A stretch of DNA of 64,000 bases from JANSXG01 sp024743075 (GCA_042140185.1 CP159477.1:1550001-1614000); one strand, 5' to 3'; numbered from the stretch's first letter, positions 1-8,556 are shown. Numbers and translations are program-made. The notes: generated by a model from the letters alone, not told the origin.

Positions 1-410
1 TACGACCTGGACGGGAACGGGACAATCGACCTTCAGGATCTGAACCAGATGCTGGCACAGATCGGCGAGCCACAACCCGCCGGCGCCGGTGATCCCGAGA
101 CGTTCACACAGACCGACATCGATTTGCTCATGGAAGCGTTCGGTGCACAGGCCGGGGATGAGAACTACAGCGACGCGCTCGACCTGGACGGTGACGGAGT
201 CATCGGCCTCCAGGACCTGAACACCATGCTGGCGAACCTGGCACCGGTCGAGGAGTCCGGAAACTTCACGCAGGCACACGTCGATCAGCTGACGGCGGCG
301 TTCGGGCGCAGACCGGAGATGAGAACTTCATCGCCGAACTGGATCTCAACGGAGACGGCACGCTGAATCTCAGTGATCTGAACCAGTTGCTCGCCTCGTT
401 GAACGACTGA
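1..410 (+). CDS. Dockerin/EF-hand repeat secreted protein, 3' part only, frameshifted
   Basis: The window opens inside this gene; frame 1 is open from base 1. It encodes tandem units of about 50 residues, each with an FTQ..ID.L..AFGAQ.GDEN segment and a calcium-loop segment of the DLDGDGVIGLQDLN type. These are the EF-hand-like loops of type I dockerins. The third unit breaks at the GGG of 304-306, and the frame then stops at 364-366. Restoring one G there continues the repeat (AQTGDENF..., LNGDGTLNLSDLN, LASLND) to a TGA at 408-410. The intact 3' coding pattern suggests a recent mutation or a consensus error. The catalytic or adhesive part of the protein lies outside the window, so its function is unknown. 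Confidence 0.8.
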
Positions 411-439
411 TCGACGAACCATCTAAAGCGTTGACCCAG

Positions 440-463
440 CCCCGCAACGCGCGGGGCCTTTTT
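440..463 (+). terminator. Rho-independent terminator after the dockerin gene
   Basis: CCCCGC (440-445) pairs with GCGGGG (451-456) around a 5-nt loop and is followed by CC and five T. It lies 30 bases after the repaired stop codon at 410. Confidence 0.85.
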
Positions 464-560
464 CGTCCCATAACTGAAACTCGCTCCGCCGGGCCTGTTC
501 TTCTGCGATGACCGCGCCGCTGCCTCTGGCACGCGCAAATTTTGCCGGTACGCTCTCGCT

Positions 561-1856
561 ATGAGAGAGACGCCTCGACTCCGGGCCATGCTTGCGGCGG
601 CAGCTTCCATCGCCTGCTGTGCGAACGCCGTCGAGCCCGCGTCGTTCCAGCCGGGTTCGATTGTCTCGCTACCCGCCATCCCGTCGCACGCTACTGGGGG
701 TATCGCCGACGGGTTCTCGGGCAAGTCCCTCCTCGTGCTACCCGATTCGAGCGCGATCGTCTTCGTCGACTGTGCCGCCGATGGATCTCAGGATGTTGGC
801 AACCCGATCGAAGCCGGCGGTCAGCTCCGGTTCGCACTGATCACAGATGTAGACGGCGACTCGCTGTCGGACGTCGTCACGACCAGCCCGACGACGGGAA
901 GGGTGAACATCATTCGCCAGGTGTCCCCCGGCGCGTTCGCGCTCGGAGCGGTCTTACCGATCGGGCAACTCCCTTTCATCCCCGCCGCTGTGGATCTCTC
1001 AGGAGACGGGCTACCTGAGCTCATTGTTCCGCTTCGAGGCGAAGCGACGGTCGCGCTGCTCCCGAACCTGGGGGATGGTCTGTTCGGCGCCGGCACTCGA
1101 ATCTCGACCGGTTCCGCACCCGACAGCATCGGCATGGCGGACTTCAATGGGGACGGCGTGATCGATCTTGCCGTCACATGCGCCGGGAGCGCAGCGATCA
1201 AAATTCATATGGGCCAACAGGGCCCTGGCGGCGTGACCTTCGGGCCTCCCGCGGTGTCGCTCCCGACCGGCTCCTCCCCGAGCGGTCTTGTGGTGCGCGA
1301 CTTTGATGGCGACGGATTTCTTGACCTCGCGACCGCGAACACCGGCTCCGCTTCAGTGTCAGTCTTCTACGCGGACGGAACCGGCGGCTTCTTGGACGGC
1401 GGCTTCCTGTTCGCCGGCACCGCCGCGCAGTCCATCGCTGCAGCAGACGTTGATCAGAACGGACTGCCGGACCTGATCGTTACCAACCCGAGCGTGCAGA
1501 CCATCACGATCCTGCAGGCACAGGCCGACCGCAGCTTTTCGCGGTCTACCGTGCAGATACCCTTCAGGCCGTCTCGACTCACGGTGGTAAACGCAAACGC
1601 GGACGGGCGGCCCGACCTCATCCTGACAAGCCAGACCGCGGCCCAGTCGATCGTGCTGTTGAACACGACCAGCGCCGCTCCGTGTCCCGGTGATGTATCC
1701 GGAGATCTCCGCGTGAACCTGCAGGATCTCAATCTGGTGCTTGCCAGCTTCGGGACCGACGCGACGCGTGGGGACGCGAACGGCGACGGCAAGGTCACCC
1801 TTGCCGACCTGAACATCGTGCTCGCGAACTTCGGATCAATCTGCGCGGAGAGTTGA
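561..1856 (+). CDS. Secreted FG-GAP/VCBS repeat protein with C-terminal type I dockerin
   Basis: A 431-residue exported protein. Residues 1-23 form a signal peptide (Arg-rich start, Ala-rich core, Ala-Asn-Ala cut region). The middle (about 60-370) holds repeated FG-GAP-like beta-propeller calcium motifs such as DFNGDGVIDLAV, DFDGDGFLDLAT and DVDQNGLPDLIV. The C-terminus (about 375-428) is a dockerin pair, DLNLVLASFG and DLNIVLANFG, bracketed by cysteines (CPGD before it, SIC after it). In the families concerned, the propeller suggests binding or surface structure and the dockerin suggests protein-protein anchoring outside the cell. The ligand is unknown. The gene runs convergently with the pseudopilin gene downstream. 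Confidence 0.85.
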   Translation: MRETPRLRAMLAAAASIACCANAVEPASFQPGSIVSLPAIPSHATGGIADGFSGKSLLVLPDSSAIVFVDCAADGSQDVGNPIEAGGQLRFALITDVDGDSLSDVVTTSPTTGRVNIIRQVSPGAFALGAVLPIGQLPFIPAAVDLSGDGLPELIVPLRGEATVALLPNLGDGLFGAGTRISTGSAPDSIGMADFNGDGVIDLAVTCAGSAAIKIHMGQQGPGGVTFGPPAVSLPTGSSPSGLVVRDFDGDGFLDLATANTGSASVSVFYADGTGGFLDGGFLFAGTAAQSIAAADVDQNGLPDLIVTNPSVQTITILQAQADRSFSRSTVQIPFRPSRLTVVNANADGRPDLILTSQTAAQSIVLLNTTSAAPCPGDVSGDLRVNLQDLNLVLASFGTDATRGDANGDGKVTLADLNIVLANFGSICAES

Positions 1857-1871
1857 TCCGACGCTTGCAAG

Positions 1872-1897
1872 AAAAAGGGCGCCTCATCGAGACGCCC
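1872..1897 (-). terminator. Terminator of the LacI-linked pseudopilin gene
   Basis: GGGCG-C-CTC (1877-1885) pairs with GAG-A-CGCCC (1889-1897) around ATC. Read on the minus strand, the hairpin is followed by five T (1872-1876). It sits between two convergent genes and may also slow plus-strand transcription. Confidence 0.7.
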
Positions 1898-1922
1898 CCG
1901 GTGTGCCTGAGTTGGGTCCGGT

Positions 1923-2918
1923 TCAGTCGACCGACATCACCTGATTGCTGCGACGCTGGTCCTCGGACTGCGTCTCCGGATCGTAGCGCCGGTTGATCTG
2001 CTCGAAGATCTGGTTGTGAGCGGTGTCCTTGCCGCCGATCCACTCCACGCTACCGTCGGTGTAGGCGAAGTTTCCGCCAGACGACCCGTGGTTGTCCTGG
2101 GGCTGGTATCCGGTCAGGTCGGTGTTGTTCCCGAAGAAGGAAAGATTGGATCGCAGCGTGCCGGCGAAACCGGAGGAGAACTGCCCGCCACCGATGTCGT
2201 TCGCGTTCGTCTCATCGCCGAGGAAGCCGACGCGTGCCGCCTCGTTGTTCTTGAGGCCGGCGACATAGAAGTAACTGATGTTGTACCAGACAACATCCTT
2301 TTCCTCCTTGATCTGGCCCGGGGTCGCGAACGGCCAGCGAGCCGGGTCGCCGCCGGCGGCCGCGGTATCTCCGTCGCTGTCGTCCGCCGGGTTCTGCAGC
2401 ACGGCGTAGTCGCCGGGACCGTCGTTCAGGTATCGGCGCAGCAGTGGCTCACGAGACGGCGAGGTGAAGGACACGGGGCGCCACTGGCCGGAGCGGTAGA
2501 CGGGATAACCCGGGAAGTCACGAGTCCAGCTCGTGTAGAGCCCGTCAGCGTTCGCGCGATCGGCCTGATCGAGATTGAAAAAGCCCGCGAAGCCGCCGTA
2601 GTCGGACTGTCGAGTGAACAGTGTCTCGGGCGGAAGCACGCGGCTGGTCTGTCCGACCACGCCGCCGGGACCCGGTGTCACGATCGGGAAAACTCCGTCG
2701 TAATCCACCGCGTACACCTGCATGATCAACTGGATGTTCTTCAGGTTGTTCGCGGACTGAGCGCGGAACGCCGACTCTCGTGCCTTGCCCAGCGCGGGCA
2801 GGAGGATGCCGATCAGCAGCGCGATCACGGCCACAACGACGAGCAGCTCGATCAGCGTGAACCCGCGACGAGCACGAATCGATACGGCGTTGAAGTGGTC
2901 AGTCAGAGCAAGATTCAT
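1923..2918 (-). CDS. Type II secretion-like pseudopilin (prepilin N-terminal cleavage/methylation protein)
   Basis: 331 residues. A short basic leader ends RARRG, followed by FTLIELLVVVAVIALLIGILL, the class III prepilin signal. Cleavage after that Gly by prepilin peptidase and methylation of Phe are expected. The hydrophobic helix leads into a large periplasmic domain. Near the C-terminus are an NHGSSGGNF segment and YTDGSVEWI, as in planctomycete DUF1559/H-X9-DG proteins. SD AGAAGGA lies 9 bases before the ATG. The divergent neighbour is a LacI-type regulator, and a palindrome identical in its 14-bp core to the one in front of that regulator lies 81 bases upstream. The gene is therefore probably sugar- or ligand-controlled. 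Its exact surface role is unknown. Confidence 0.88.
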   Translation of the reverse strand: MNLALTDHFNAVSIRARRGFTLIELLVVVAVIALLIGILLPALGKARESAFRAQSANNLKNIQLIMQVYAVDYDGVFPIVTPGPGGVVGQTSRVLPPETLFTRQSDYGGFAGFFNLDQADRANADGLYTSWTRDFPGYPVYRSGQWRPVSFTSPSREPLLRRYLNDGPGDYAVLQNPADDSDGDTAAAGGDPARWPFATPGQIKEEKDVVWYNISYFYVAGLKNNEAARVGFLGDETNANDIGGGQFSSGFAGTLRSNLSFFGNNTDLTGYQPQDNHGSSGGNFAYTDGSVEWIGGKDTAHNQIFEQINRRYDPETQSEDQRRSNQVMSVD

Positions 2919-2998
2919 GACCCGGTCCTTCTAATTTTGAACATGGACACCGGCTGGTGCTGTGACCGGAGAGCGTCGGCCCGCCGGGCGGTTGTCCC

Positions 2999-3014
2999 GG
3001 TAAAATGTTTTACC
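2999..3014. promoter_or_regulatory. LacI-family operator candidate, copy 1
   Basis: GGTAAAATGTTTTACC is a palindrome with two central bases off symmetry, of the kind bound by LacI/PurR-family dimers. It lies 81 bases upstream of the pseudopilin ATG at 2918. Its 14-bp core is identical to copy 2. Confidence 0.7.
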
Positions 3015-3226
3015 AACTCCCCGAGTGTACATCGAGCGGATATGGGTTCAAGGGTCAAGGTCCGTGAACGACAAGATTCAGACAAGATTTTCCGCGTATA
3101 CCTATCTTAGACCAGGATTTGTAAACTCGCACGGGCATTGGGTTAATGACGCGTCAGCCCCTGGCCCTGTCCGCGCCGCCCGCCGCCATTCCGCGTGTTT
3201 CACAGGTGGACCGATGCTGGATTCGC

Positions 3227-3242
3227 AGTAAAATGTTTTACT
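3227..3242. promoter_or_regulatory. LacI-family operator candidate, copy 2
   Basis: AGTAAAATGTTTTACT shares the core GTAAAATGTTTTAC with copy 1. It lies 66 bases before the regulator's ATG at 3308, which fits autoregulation. The two centres are 228 bp apart, so looping between the sites is possible. Confidence 0.7.
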
Positions 3243-3307
3243 GGAACGGTTTAGTGGCTCGCCGAGCCGCGAGTTGCCGACACACGGATGGGCGTTACGA
3301 GGTCACC

Positions 3308-4342
3308 ATGGCGAAGCAACGGGCGAACATTCGGGATGTGGCGAAGGAATCCGGGGTTTCCCTCACCACGGTTTCGCTGATCATCAACAAGAACGATCAG
3401 CGGATCTCCGAGCCCACGCGTCAGCGCGTCCTCGATGCCATCGAGAAACTCTCGTACACACCATCGCGACTCGCGCGAGGCTTGCCGAACCGCAGGGCCA
3501 ACACCCTCGCGATCCTCGTGCCTCAACTCCAGAACGCGTTCGCCGATGTGTACTTCGGCGAGCTTATCTCGGGCATCTACGAAGAGGCCGCCGCACGAGG
3601 CTTCCGCATCCTGCTGGAGGTCGCCCGGCGCGACTACATCAAGCGACGCGAGTACATGCAACTGCTGGAAGACTGCTCGGTCGACGGCATTTTCTTCCTC
3701 GGTGCAACCGAAGAGCATAAGTTCCTGAAGGAGTTCGACGCGTCTGATCGTCCGCTTCTGGTCGTCAACAACCACTTCTCGCAGTGGGATCTGCATCACG
3801 TCGTATGCGACTACGCCGCGGCCGGTCGGGATGCCGCGGATCACCTGATCGAACTCGGCCACACTCGCATCGCGCATATCTCCGGTCCGAACGACGTCGT
3901 TCTCACGACGCGCGAGCTCACCGACGCGTTCGTCGGGCGCCTCGCTGAGCACGGCGTGCGTCTGAGCAAGTCGATGATCGTCGGCGGCGAGTTTCAGGTC
4001 GAGACCGCGAAGCTCGCCTGCGATGAACTGCTCGAACGCGATCCGGACCTGACCGCGATCTTCTGCGCGAACGACAAGATGGCGCTGGGCGCGTACCAGA
4101 GCCTGCGGGCACAATCGAAGCAACCAGGCAAAGACGTGTCGATCATCGGCTGCGACGACATCCCTGTCGCGGCCCTGTCAGATCCGCCGATGACGACGGT
4201 CCGAATGAATTTCTTCGAGGTCGGCGCGGAATCCTGTCGCCAGATGCTCAAACTCATCGAAACGAAGTCGATGGACGGTCGCATCAACAAGCGGATCCCG
4301 GTCGAACTGGTGCGCCGGGCATCGACGGCGCCGATTCGCTGA
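3308..4342 (+). CDS. LacI-family transcriptional regulator
   Basis: 344 residues from the ATG at 3308 (SD GAGG 5-6 bases upstream). Residues 5-28 are the LacI helix-turn-helix (IRDVAKESGVSLTTVSLIIN). The hinge helix SRLARGL follows near residue 55, then a periplasmic-binding-protein-like ligand domain (LAILVPQLQNAFADVYFGEL; IGCDDIPVAALSDPPMTTV). The family represses or activates genes in response to sugars or nucleosides; the ligand here cannot be read from the sequence. The divergent pseudopilin and the shared palindromes suggest it controls that gene and itself. A start at 3146 would add 54 residues with no family counterpart. Confidence 0.92.
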   Translation: MAKQRANIRDVAKESGVSLTTVSLIINKNDQRISEPTRQRVLDAIEKLSYTPSRLARGLPNRRANTLAILVPQLQNAFADVYFGELISGIYEEAAARGFRILLEVARRDYIKRREYMQLLEDCSVDGIFFLGATEEHKFLKEFDASDRPLLVVNNHFSQWDLHHVVCDYAAAGRDAADHLIELGHTRIAHISGPNDVVLTTRELTDAFVGRLAEHGVRLSKSMIVGGEFQVETAKLACDELLERDPDLTAIFCANDKMALGAYQSLRAQSKQPGKDVSIIGCDDIPVAALSDPPMTTVRMNFFEVGAESCRQMLKLIETKSMDGRINKRIPVELVRRASTAPIR

Positions 4343-4368
4343 TCGACTCAACCGACGCTCCAGACACG

Positions 4369-4394
4369 AAAAAACCCGCCTGACGGCGGGTTTT
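4369..4394. terminator. Bidirectional terminator between the regulator and tRNA-Phe
   Basis: AAAACCCGCC (4371-4380), loop TGAC, GGCGGGTTTT (4385-4394). The flanking A and T tracts let it work for the regulator (+) and for the tRNA (-). Confidence 0.88.
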
Positions 4395-4398
4395 CGAA

Positions 4399-4471
4399 TG
4401 GGCAGACCCGGACTTGAACCGGGGACACCGGCATTTTCAATGCCGTGCTCTACCAACTGAGCTATCTGCCC
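4399..4471 (-). tRNA. tRNA-Phe (GAA)
   Basis: 73 nt on the minus strand with acceptor GGGCAGA/TCTGCCC and discriminator A at 4399. The anticodon loop TTGAAAA gives anticodon GAA (plus-strand 4436-4438), and the T-loop GTTCAAGTC is present. CCA is not encoded. Confidence 0.96.
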
Positions 4472-4714
4472 GCTCCCGGGCCGCTCGCGGCCTGATTCGG
4501 GTCGCGGAGCATACCAAAGGCCCTTCTCACTGGTCAACAGAAGCGGTTTGATCGGGTCAATTGAGTCATGAACTTCTGTGGAAACCCGACCGATTCGGCA
4601 ATTCGGACCGATCGTGTGCGTTGGGCCGATGAAATGGTTGTCCGCATCGCGAACTCCGGTCCCGCTGGCGATGCAGCCTTCCCGCGCACTGTTACCGGGA
4701 GCGATACTCCGGCC

Positions 4715-5332
4715 ATGGGCAACCGCGCGGATCGCGCAAATCAGGATGCTGGCGATGCCGCGCGACTCGCGGACCTTCTGTCGCGCGCCTCAAAGGGCGA
4801 CGAGCAGGCGTGGCGAGAAATCATCGACCTCTACGCTCGGCGGGTCTTCGCGATGGCCCAATCGCATCTCAAAAGGGCCGATCTTGCCGAGGAGATCACC
4901 CAGTCAGTATTCGTGACCGTCGCCCAGAAGCTCCCCGGCTCCAGGTCAGACGCTTCCGGCGGCTATCGGGAGCAGGGAAGTTTCGAGCCTTGGCTGTTCC
5001 GGATCACGATGAACCGGGTCCGGGACGAGGCACGGCGGGCGAAGAGACAAGCAACGCCCACCGATACAAAGGTAATTGCCGATGCAATGCCTTCCGAGGC
5101 CGGGTCGACGCCCGATATCGAACTAAATCCGGAACTGAAGCGACTGCGCGAGGCCTTGAACCAACTCGAAGGCGCAGACCGCGAGATTATCGACATGCGT
5201 CACATCGGCGGAATGTCCTTCAAACAGATCGCGGCCGTACTCGATTCGCCCATCGGGACGGTACTCGCCAGACACCACCGAGCCCTCAAAAAGCTCCGCA
5301 ATATCATGGAATCCGATGCGTTCGGCTCGTAG
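4715..5332 (+). CDS. ECF-type RNA polymerase sigma factor
   Basis: 205 residues from the ATG at 4715 (MGNRAD). The frame is open back to 4568, but those residues have no family features. Region 2 lies at about 25-90 (DEQAWREIIDLYARRVFAMAQ; AEEITQSVFVTVAQKL; FEPWLFRITMNRVRDEARR). Region 4 lies at about 140-195 (LEGADREIIDMRHIGGMSFKQIA; SPIGTVLARHHRALKKLR). Length and domain order match the ECF group, which directs RNA polymerase to stress or envelope promoters. The next two genes encode a one-TM protein and an exported charged protein. This order suggests a sigma/anti-sigma pair plus a periplasmic partner. Confidence 0.88.
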   Translation: MGNRADRANQDAGDAARLADLLSRASKGDEQAWREIIDLYARRVFAMAQSHLKRADLAEEITQSVFVTVAQKLPGSRSDASGGYREQGSFEPWLFRITMNRVRDEARRAKRQATPTDTKVIADAMPSEAGSTPDIELNPELKRLREALNQLEGADREIIDMRHIGGMSFKQIAAVLDSPIGTVLARHHRALKKLRNIMESDAFGS

Positions 5333-5365
5333 AAGCCGGGAGTACCCGGCACGGGAGTAGTCCAG

Positions 5366-5863
5366 ATGTCAGACCATTCGAAAGACCAGTCGTACCAGCA
5401 CCACGCCGCAGGCCTCACGCCCGGCGAGCGTCGCGTTGCGCAAAGCCTGGACAGTCTCGGGGACGCTCTGCAGAGCCGGCCGGATGCCGGTCTGGAGAGT
5501 CGCGTTTTCGAGGCCAGCCGAGTGCATCTGCCTGCCCCCGCGCCGTTGAATCGCCCCGGCGTTTTCGGACACCGTCGCGTCCTGTCTCCCGCACGTCTTG
5601 CCCTCGTGGCCAGCGTGCTCGTCGCTGGCGCCGCGGTATGGCTCGCCACGCAGCCAAACACGGCGCCCTCGGATGTCGTCGCCTCCGGAGAGGTCGCCAT
5701 CGCTGAACTGCAGGCCGAAGTGGGCTTCACCCTTGACGCGATGCTCGCCTCCTACGAGGTCCCCCCGTCACGGGCTGGCGCGGGCGAGCCCTCATCCGGC
5801 GGATCCTTCTGGGACTCGGACGCCGAACTGTTCGTTGCCCTCGATTCGGAGATGTCCCTCTGA
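5366..5863 (+). CDS. Putative membrane anti-sigma factor of the ECF operon
   Basis: 165 residues, starting 33 bases after the sigma gene with a GGGAG ribosome site. An N-terminal cytosolic stretch of about 75 residues is followed by one membrane helix (LALVASVLVAGAAVWLA, about 78-94) and a 70-residue periplasmic tail. No zinc HxxxCxxC anti-sigma motif is visible. The role is inferred from position and topology only. The stop TGA overlaps the ATG of the next gene by one base, so translation of the two is probably coupled. Confidence 0.6.
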   Translation: MSDHSKDQSYQHHAAGLTPGERRVAQSLDSLGDALQSRPDAGLESRVFEASRVHLPAPAPLNRPGVFGHRRVLSPARLALVASVLVAGAAVWLATQPNTAPSDVVASGEVAIAELQAEVGFTLDAMLASYEVPPSRAGAGEPSSGGSFWDSDAELFVALDSEMSL

Positions 5864-6786
5864 TGATCACTCGTAGCACCCGCATCTGGACCGCTCTGCT
5901 CCTTGGGCTTTGCATCAGCATGGTCATGCCCACCAGCGCCTTTGGGAGTCAGTCCGGCAATGACCGCCCGAAGCCGCAGGAGATTGAACGCACGGAGGCG
6001 CAGCGTCGCGAAATCGCCAAGCGGATCGTCGAAGCGCGCTTGGAACGACTTCGCGCCGAGCGAGCCAGTCTCGAGGCGACGCTGGCGGCGATCGAAGCGG
6101 GCCAACCGCTCGAACAGCTTCGCATTCCTGACCAGCGTTGGCGCGGGGAACGCGAAGACCCGGACGGCCGGCGAGACTGGAACCGCAACGATGACGGTGA
6201 TCGCGGTGACCGCCGTGATGACGACGCGGCCGGTGACAGCTTCACGGACGATCAGGTCCTTGAGTTCATCGCCGAGGTGTACCCCGAGTGGATGCCGCGG
6301 ATCAGGGAACTGCAGGAGCGGGACCCGGAGGCGCTTCAGGGCCTCATCCGGGAGCGTCGCCCTCGCCTCATCGAGTTGATGATTGAGCGTCGCGAAAACC
6401 CGGATGTGTTCGAGGCGCGCCAAAGCATCGTCCGATCCGAGATGCGCCTTCGGCGCGCCGCGTGGCAGTTCGCCCGCGCGGAGAACAACGCCACGCGAGA
6501 AGAGGCCGAAGCCCAGCTGGAAATCGTGCTGTCTGAACAGTTCGACCAGCGCATCGAACTCGCACGGGCCGAGCTCCGCGGCGTGGAGCGAGAGGCTGCC
6601 ACGAAGCAAGAGAGCATCGAGGAGGCCATTGCCAACCGTGACGTGCTGATCGCCGAGCGCAAGGCGGACCTGCTCCGCGCGATCCGCGATCGCCGGCCAC
6701 CGCAGCCGGGCCGAGACGGCGCGGATCGACCGGGACGGCCCGACGATCGCAGCGGTCCGCGCCCCGGTGGACCGCCACGACGCTGA
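5863..6786 (+). CDS. Exported Arg/Glu-rich coiled-coil protein in the ECF operon
   Basis: 307 residues. Residues 1-29 are a signal peptide (ALLLGLCISMVMPTSAFG). The mature part is highly charged. There is a helical stretch rich in E and R (about 38-90), a low-complexity D/R/G linker (about 100-128), and long helices (about 130-290) that could form coiled coils. The tail is rich in Pro, Gly and Arg. The plan resembles periplasmic stress sensors or chaperones encoded with ECF sigma factors (CpxP/CnrX-like topology), but no specific motif is seen. The function is therefore an inference from context. Confidence 0.6.
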   Translation: MITRSTRIWTALLLGLCISMVMPTSAFGSQSGNDRPKPQEIERTEAQRREIAKRIVEARLERLRAERASLEATLAAIEAGQPLEQLRIPDQRWRGEREDPDGRRDWNRNDDGDRGDRRDDDAAGDSFTDDQVLEFIAEVYPEWMPRIRELQERDPEALQGLIRERRPRLIELMIERRENPDVFEARQSIVRSEMRLRRAAWQFARAENNATREEAEAQLEIVLSEQFDQRIELARAELRGVEREAATKQESIEEAIANRDVLIAERKADLLRAIRDRRPPQPGRDGADRPGRPDDRSGPRPGGPPRR

Positions 6787-6837
6787 CGCGCGTGCATCGG
6801 GGTGAACCCCGCGGCTCCGGTCCTGTATGCTCTGCAC

Positions 6838-8499
6838 ATGAGCGATGGCCTGAGCCGCGATTCTTCACGCGCCCCAAAGCAGGACGCCGACCAGCCGGAA
6901 TCCGTCATGGCGATGGCCGCGCCGCGCGTAACCCGTGACAACCCGCTCACGCGGTCGACCGCGGGGCTCATCGGCCTGATCGTGCTGTCCGTGCTCGTGC
7001 TCGCGAGTCTCGGGAGTATCCCGTACACGTTCGGTGCCGCGGAGTCGCCTCAGCGGGCTCGGGTCGTCGATGGCGACCTGATCCCGACACGCCTCGGCTC
7101 CGCAGTCCGCTACAACTCAGGTGATCTCGACGCGACGCTTCTCCCGCCAACATGGTGGAAGCATCTCCCGGAGGACGAGCAGAAAATCCAGACGGCGGCG
7201 GCGAACCGCGCCACCGCCGCGATCAGGCAATCCCTTCTTGACGCACACAACCAGGCGAGGGTCGACGCATATATCCAGGAGAACCCGTCGGAGCGAACCC
7301 TGTCCTCCGAACGTGTCAGCGAGCTTGGACTGGTCGTCAATGAGTTGCCAGCCGAAGTCGAAGTCCCGGCACCGTCAGAATTCCAGATCGATGCAGCACG
7401 CCGCTTCCACCTGTTCGGCACCGACAATCAAGGGCGTGATGTGTTTGTGCGAACACTCGCCGGCGGAGCGATATCCATCGGTATCGGCCTTGCTGCTGCA
7501 ACATTGTCCGTGGTCATCGGGACTCTGTACGGCGCACTCGCCGGATACATCGGAGGGACGATCGACTCGCTGATGATGCGGGTCGTCGACATCCTCTACG
7601 GCCTTCCCTACATCCTATTGGTCGTGCTGCTCGCCGTCGCCGGCGAAGCTCTGGTTGACCGGTACGACAACCACATCCGGATCAGTTCCGCCGCCGTGCG
7701 TCTGGCGTGGATGCACGCGGAAGCGGATCGCATCGCCGCGGAAGAGAATCTCCTGCCAGCGACGGACGTGCGCATCGAACTCGACCCACCCGACGAACGG
7801 GCGGGCGAGTCCGAGGTCGCGGGGTACGAACGCGCCCTTGGATGCGTCGCCACGCTGGAGTCGGAAGCAACCGATGGACGGGCGGCCCGCGACGCGGTCC
7901 GGTGCATCCACACCTACAGCCGCTCGTTCGATGTGGTCGAAGCCGAGTTGCTGGCGACGCTCGGCGGATCGGAAGACCGTCTGGCCGAACTCGCCGCCCG
8001 CGCTACCGAGGAGCGCGGCCTGACCATCCGCTCGCTGTCCGCGGCGCAGAAGACCACCCTCGACGTGTTCATCCTTCTGGTCGCGATCGGCGGGGTGTCC
8101 TGGCTGACGATGGCTCGGGTCATCCGGGGCCAGGTTCTGTCGCTGAAATCGCAGCCGTTTATGGAAGCCGCGCGCTCGATCGGCACACCGGTCCGGAAGC
8201 AGTTCCGCTGGCACCTGCTGCCGAACCTGCTGGGTCCGATCATTGTCTACGCCACGCTCACGGTTCCACAAGCGATCCTTCAGGAGTCGTTCCTCTCCTT
8301 CCTCGGTATCGGCGTTCAGGCCCCGCTTCCCAGTTGGGGCAACCTCGCGGCCCAAGGGCTGACCGAGTTGAACACCATCCGATCCCGCTGGTGGCTCCTG
8401 CTGTTCCCGTGCCTGATGCTCGGGGTGACCCTGCTTGCACTGAATTTCGTCGGCGAGGGCCTCCGCGAGGCGTTTGATCCGAAGCGGGCCCGCAAGTAG
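6838..8499 (+). CDS. Dpp/Opp-type ABC transporter permease, C-type, with large insertions (copy 1)
   Basis: 553 residues from the ATG at 6838 (a GTG at 6802 is also possible); DppC-type permeases are usually near 300. After TM1 (about 38-60) comes a periplasmic stretch of about 125 residues. Next are the conserved GTDNQGRDVF (about 193) and the first TM group. A second insert of about 135 residues (271-405), charged and helical, is followed by the remaining TMs. The coupling-loop EAA motif EAARSIGTPVRKQFRWHLLPN begins near 442. The end motif EGLREAFDP is typical. It opens a five-gene importer operon. The insert lies between TM helices, so it probably faces the periplasm. Confidence 0.88.
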   Translation: MSDGLSRDSSRAPKQDADQPESVMAMAAPRVTRDNPLTRSTAGLIGLIVLSVLVLASLGSIPYTFGAAESPQRARVVDGDLIPTRLGSAVRYNSGDLDATLLPPTWWKHLPEDEQKIQTAAANRATAAIRQSLLDAHNQARVDAYIQENPSERTLSSERVSELGLVVNELPAEVEVPAPSEFQIDAARRFHLFGTDNQGRDVFVRTLAGGAISIGIGLAAATLSVVIGTLYGALAGYIGGTIDSLMMRVVDILYGLPYILLVVLLAVAGEALVDRYDNHIRISSAAVRLAWMHAEADRIAAEENLLPATDVRIELDPPDERAGESEVAGYERALGCVATLESEATDGRAARDAVRCIHTYSRSFDVVEAELLATLGGSEDRLAELAARATEERGLTIRSLSAAQKTTLDVFILLVAIGGVSWLTMARVIRGQVLSLKSQPFMEAARSIGTPVRKQFRWHLLPNLLGPIIVYATLTVPQAILQESFLSFLGIGVQAPLPSWGNLAAQGLTELNTIRSRWWLLLFPCLMLGVTLLALNFVGEGLREAFDPKRARK

Positions 8500-8556
8500 T
8501 CTGAGCACAGTTGACAATCGTTTTTCACATCGATCGCGAATCGAGGATCTGACGTC

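Larger units (their letters stand above)
2919..3307. promoter_or_regulatory. Divergent control region between pseudopilin and lacI-type gene
   Basis: 389 bases without a gene. It carries two copies of a 16-bp palindrome (2999-3014 and 3227-3242), one in front of each divergent gene, and is more AT-rich than its surroundings near 3060-3130. A longer open frame starting at 3146 would place the second operator inside coding sequence, which argues against that start. Confidence 0.7.

Noticed and set aside
2016..3110. A 364-codon plus-strand frame opposite the first pseudopilin
   Set aside because: It runs through the operator region and is antisense to a gene with a clear prepilin signal.
3146..3307. 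Upstream extension of the LacI-type regulator
   Set aside because: It would place the operator inside the gene and adds 54 residues without family counterpart; the ATG at 3308 has an SD.
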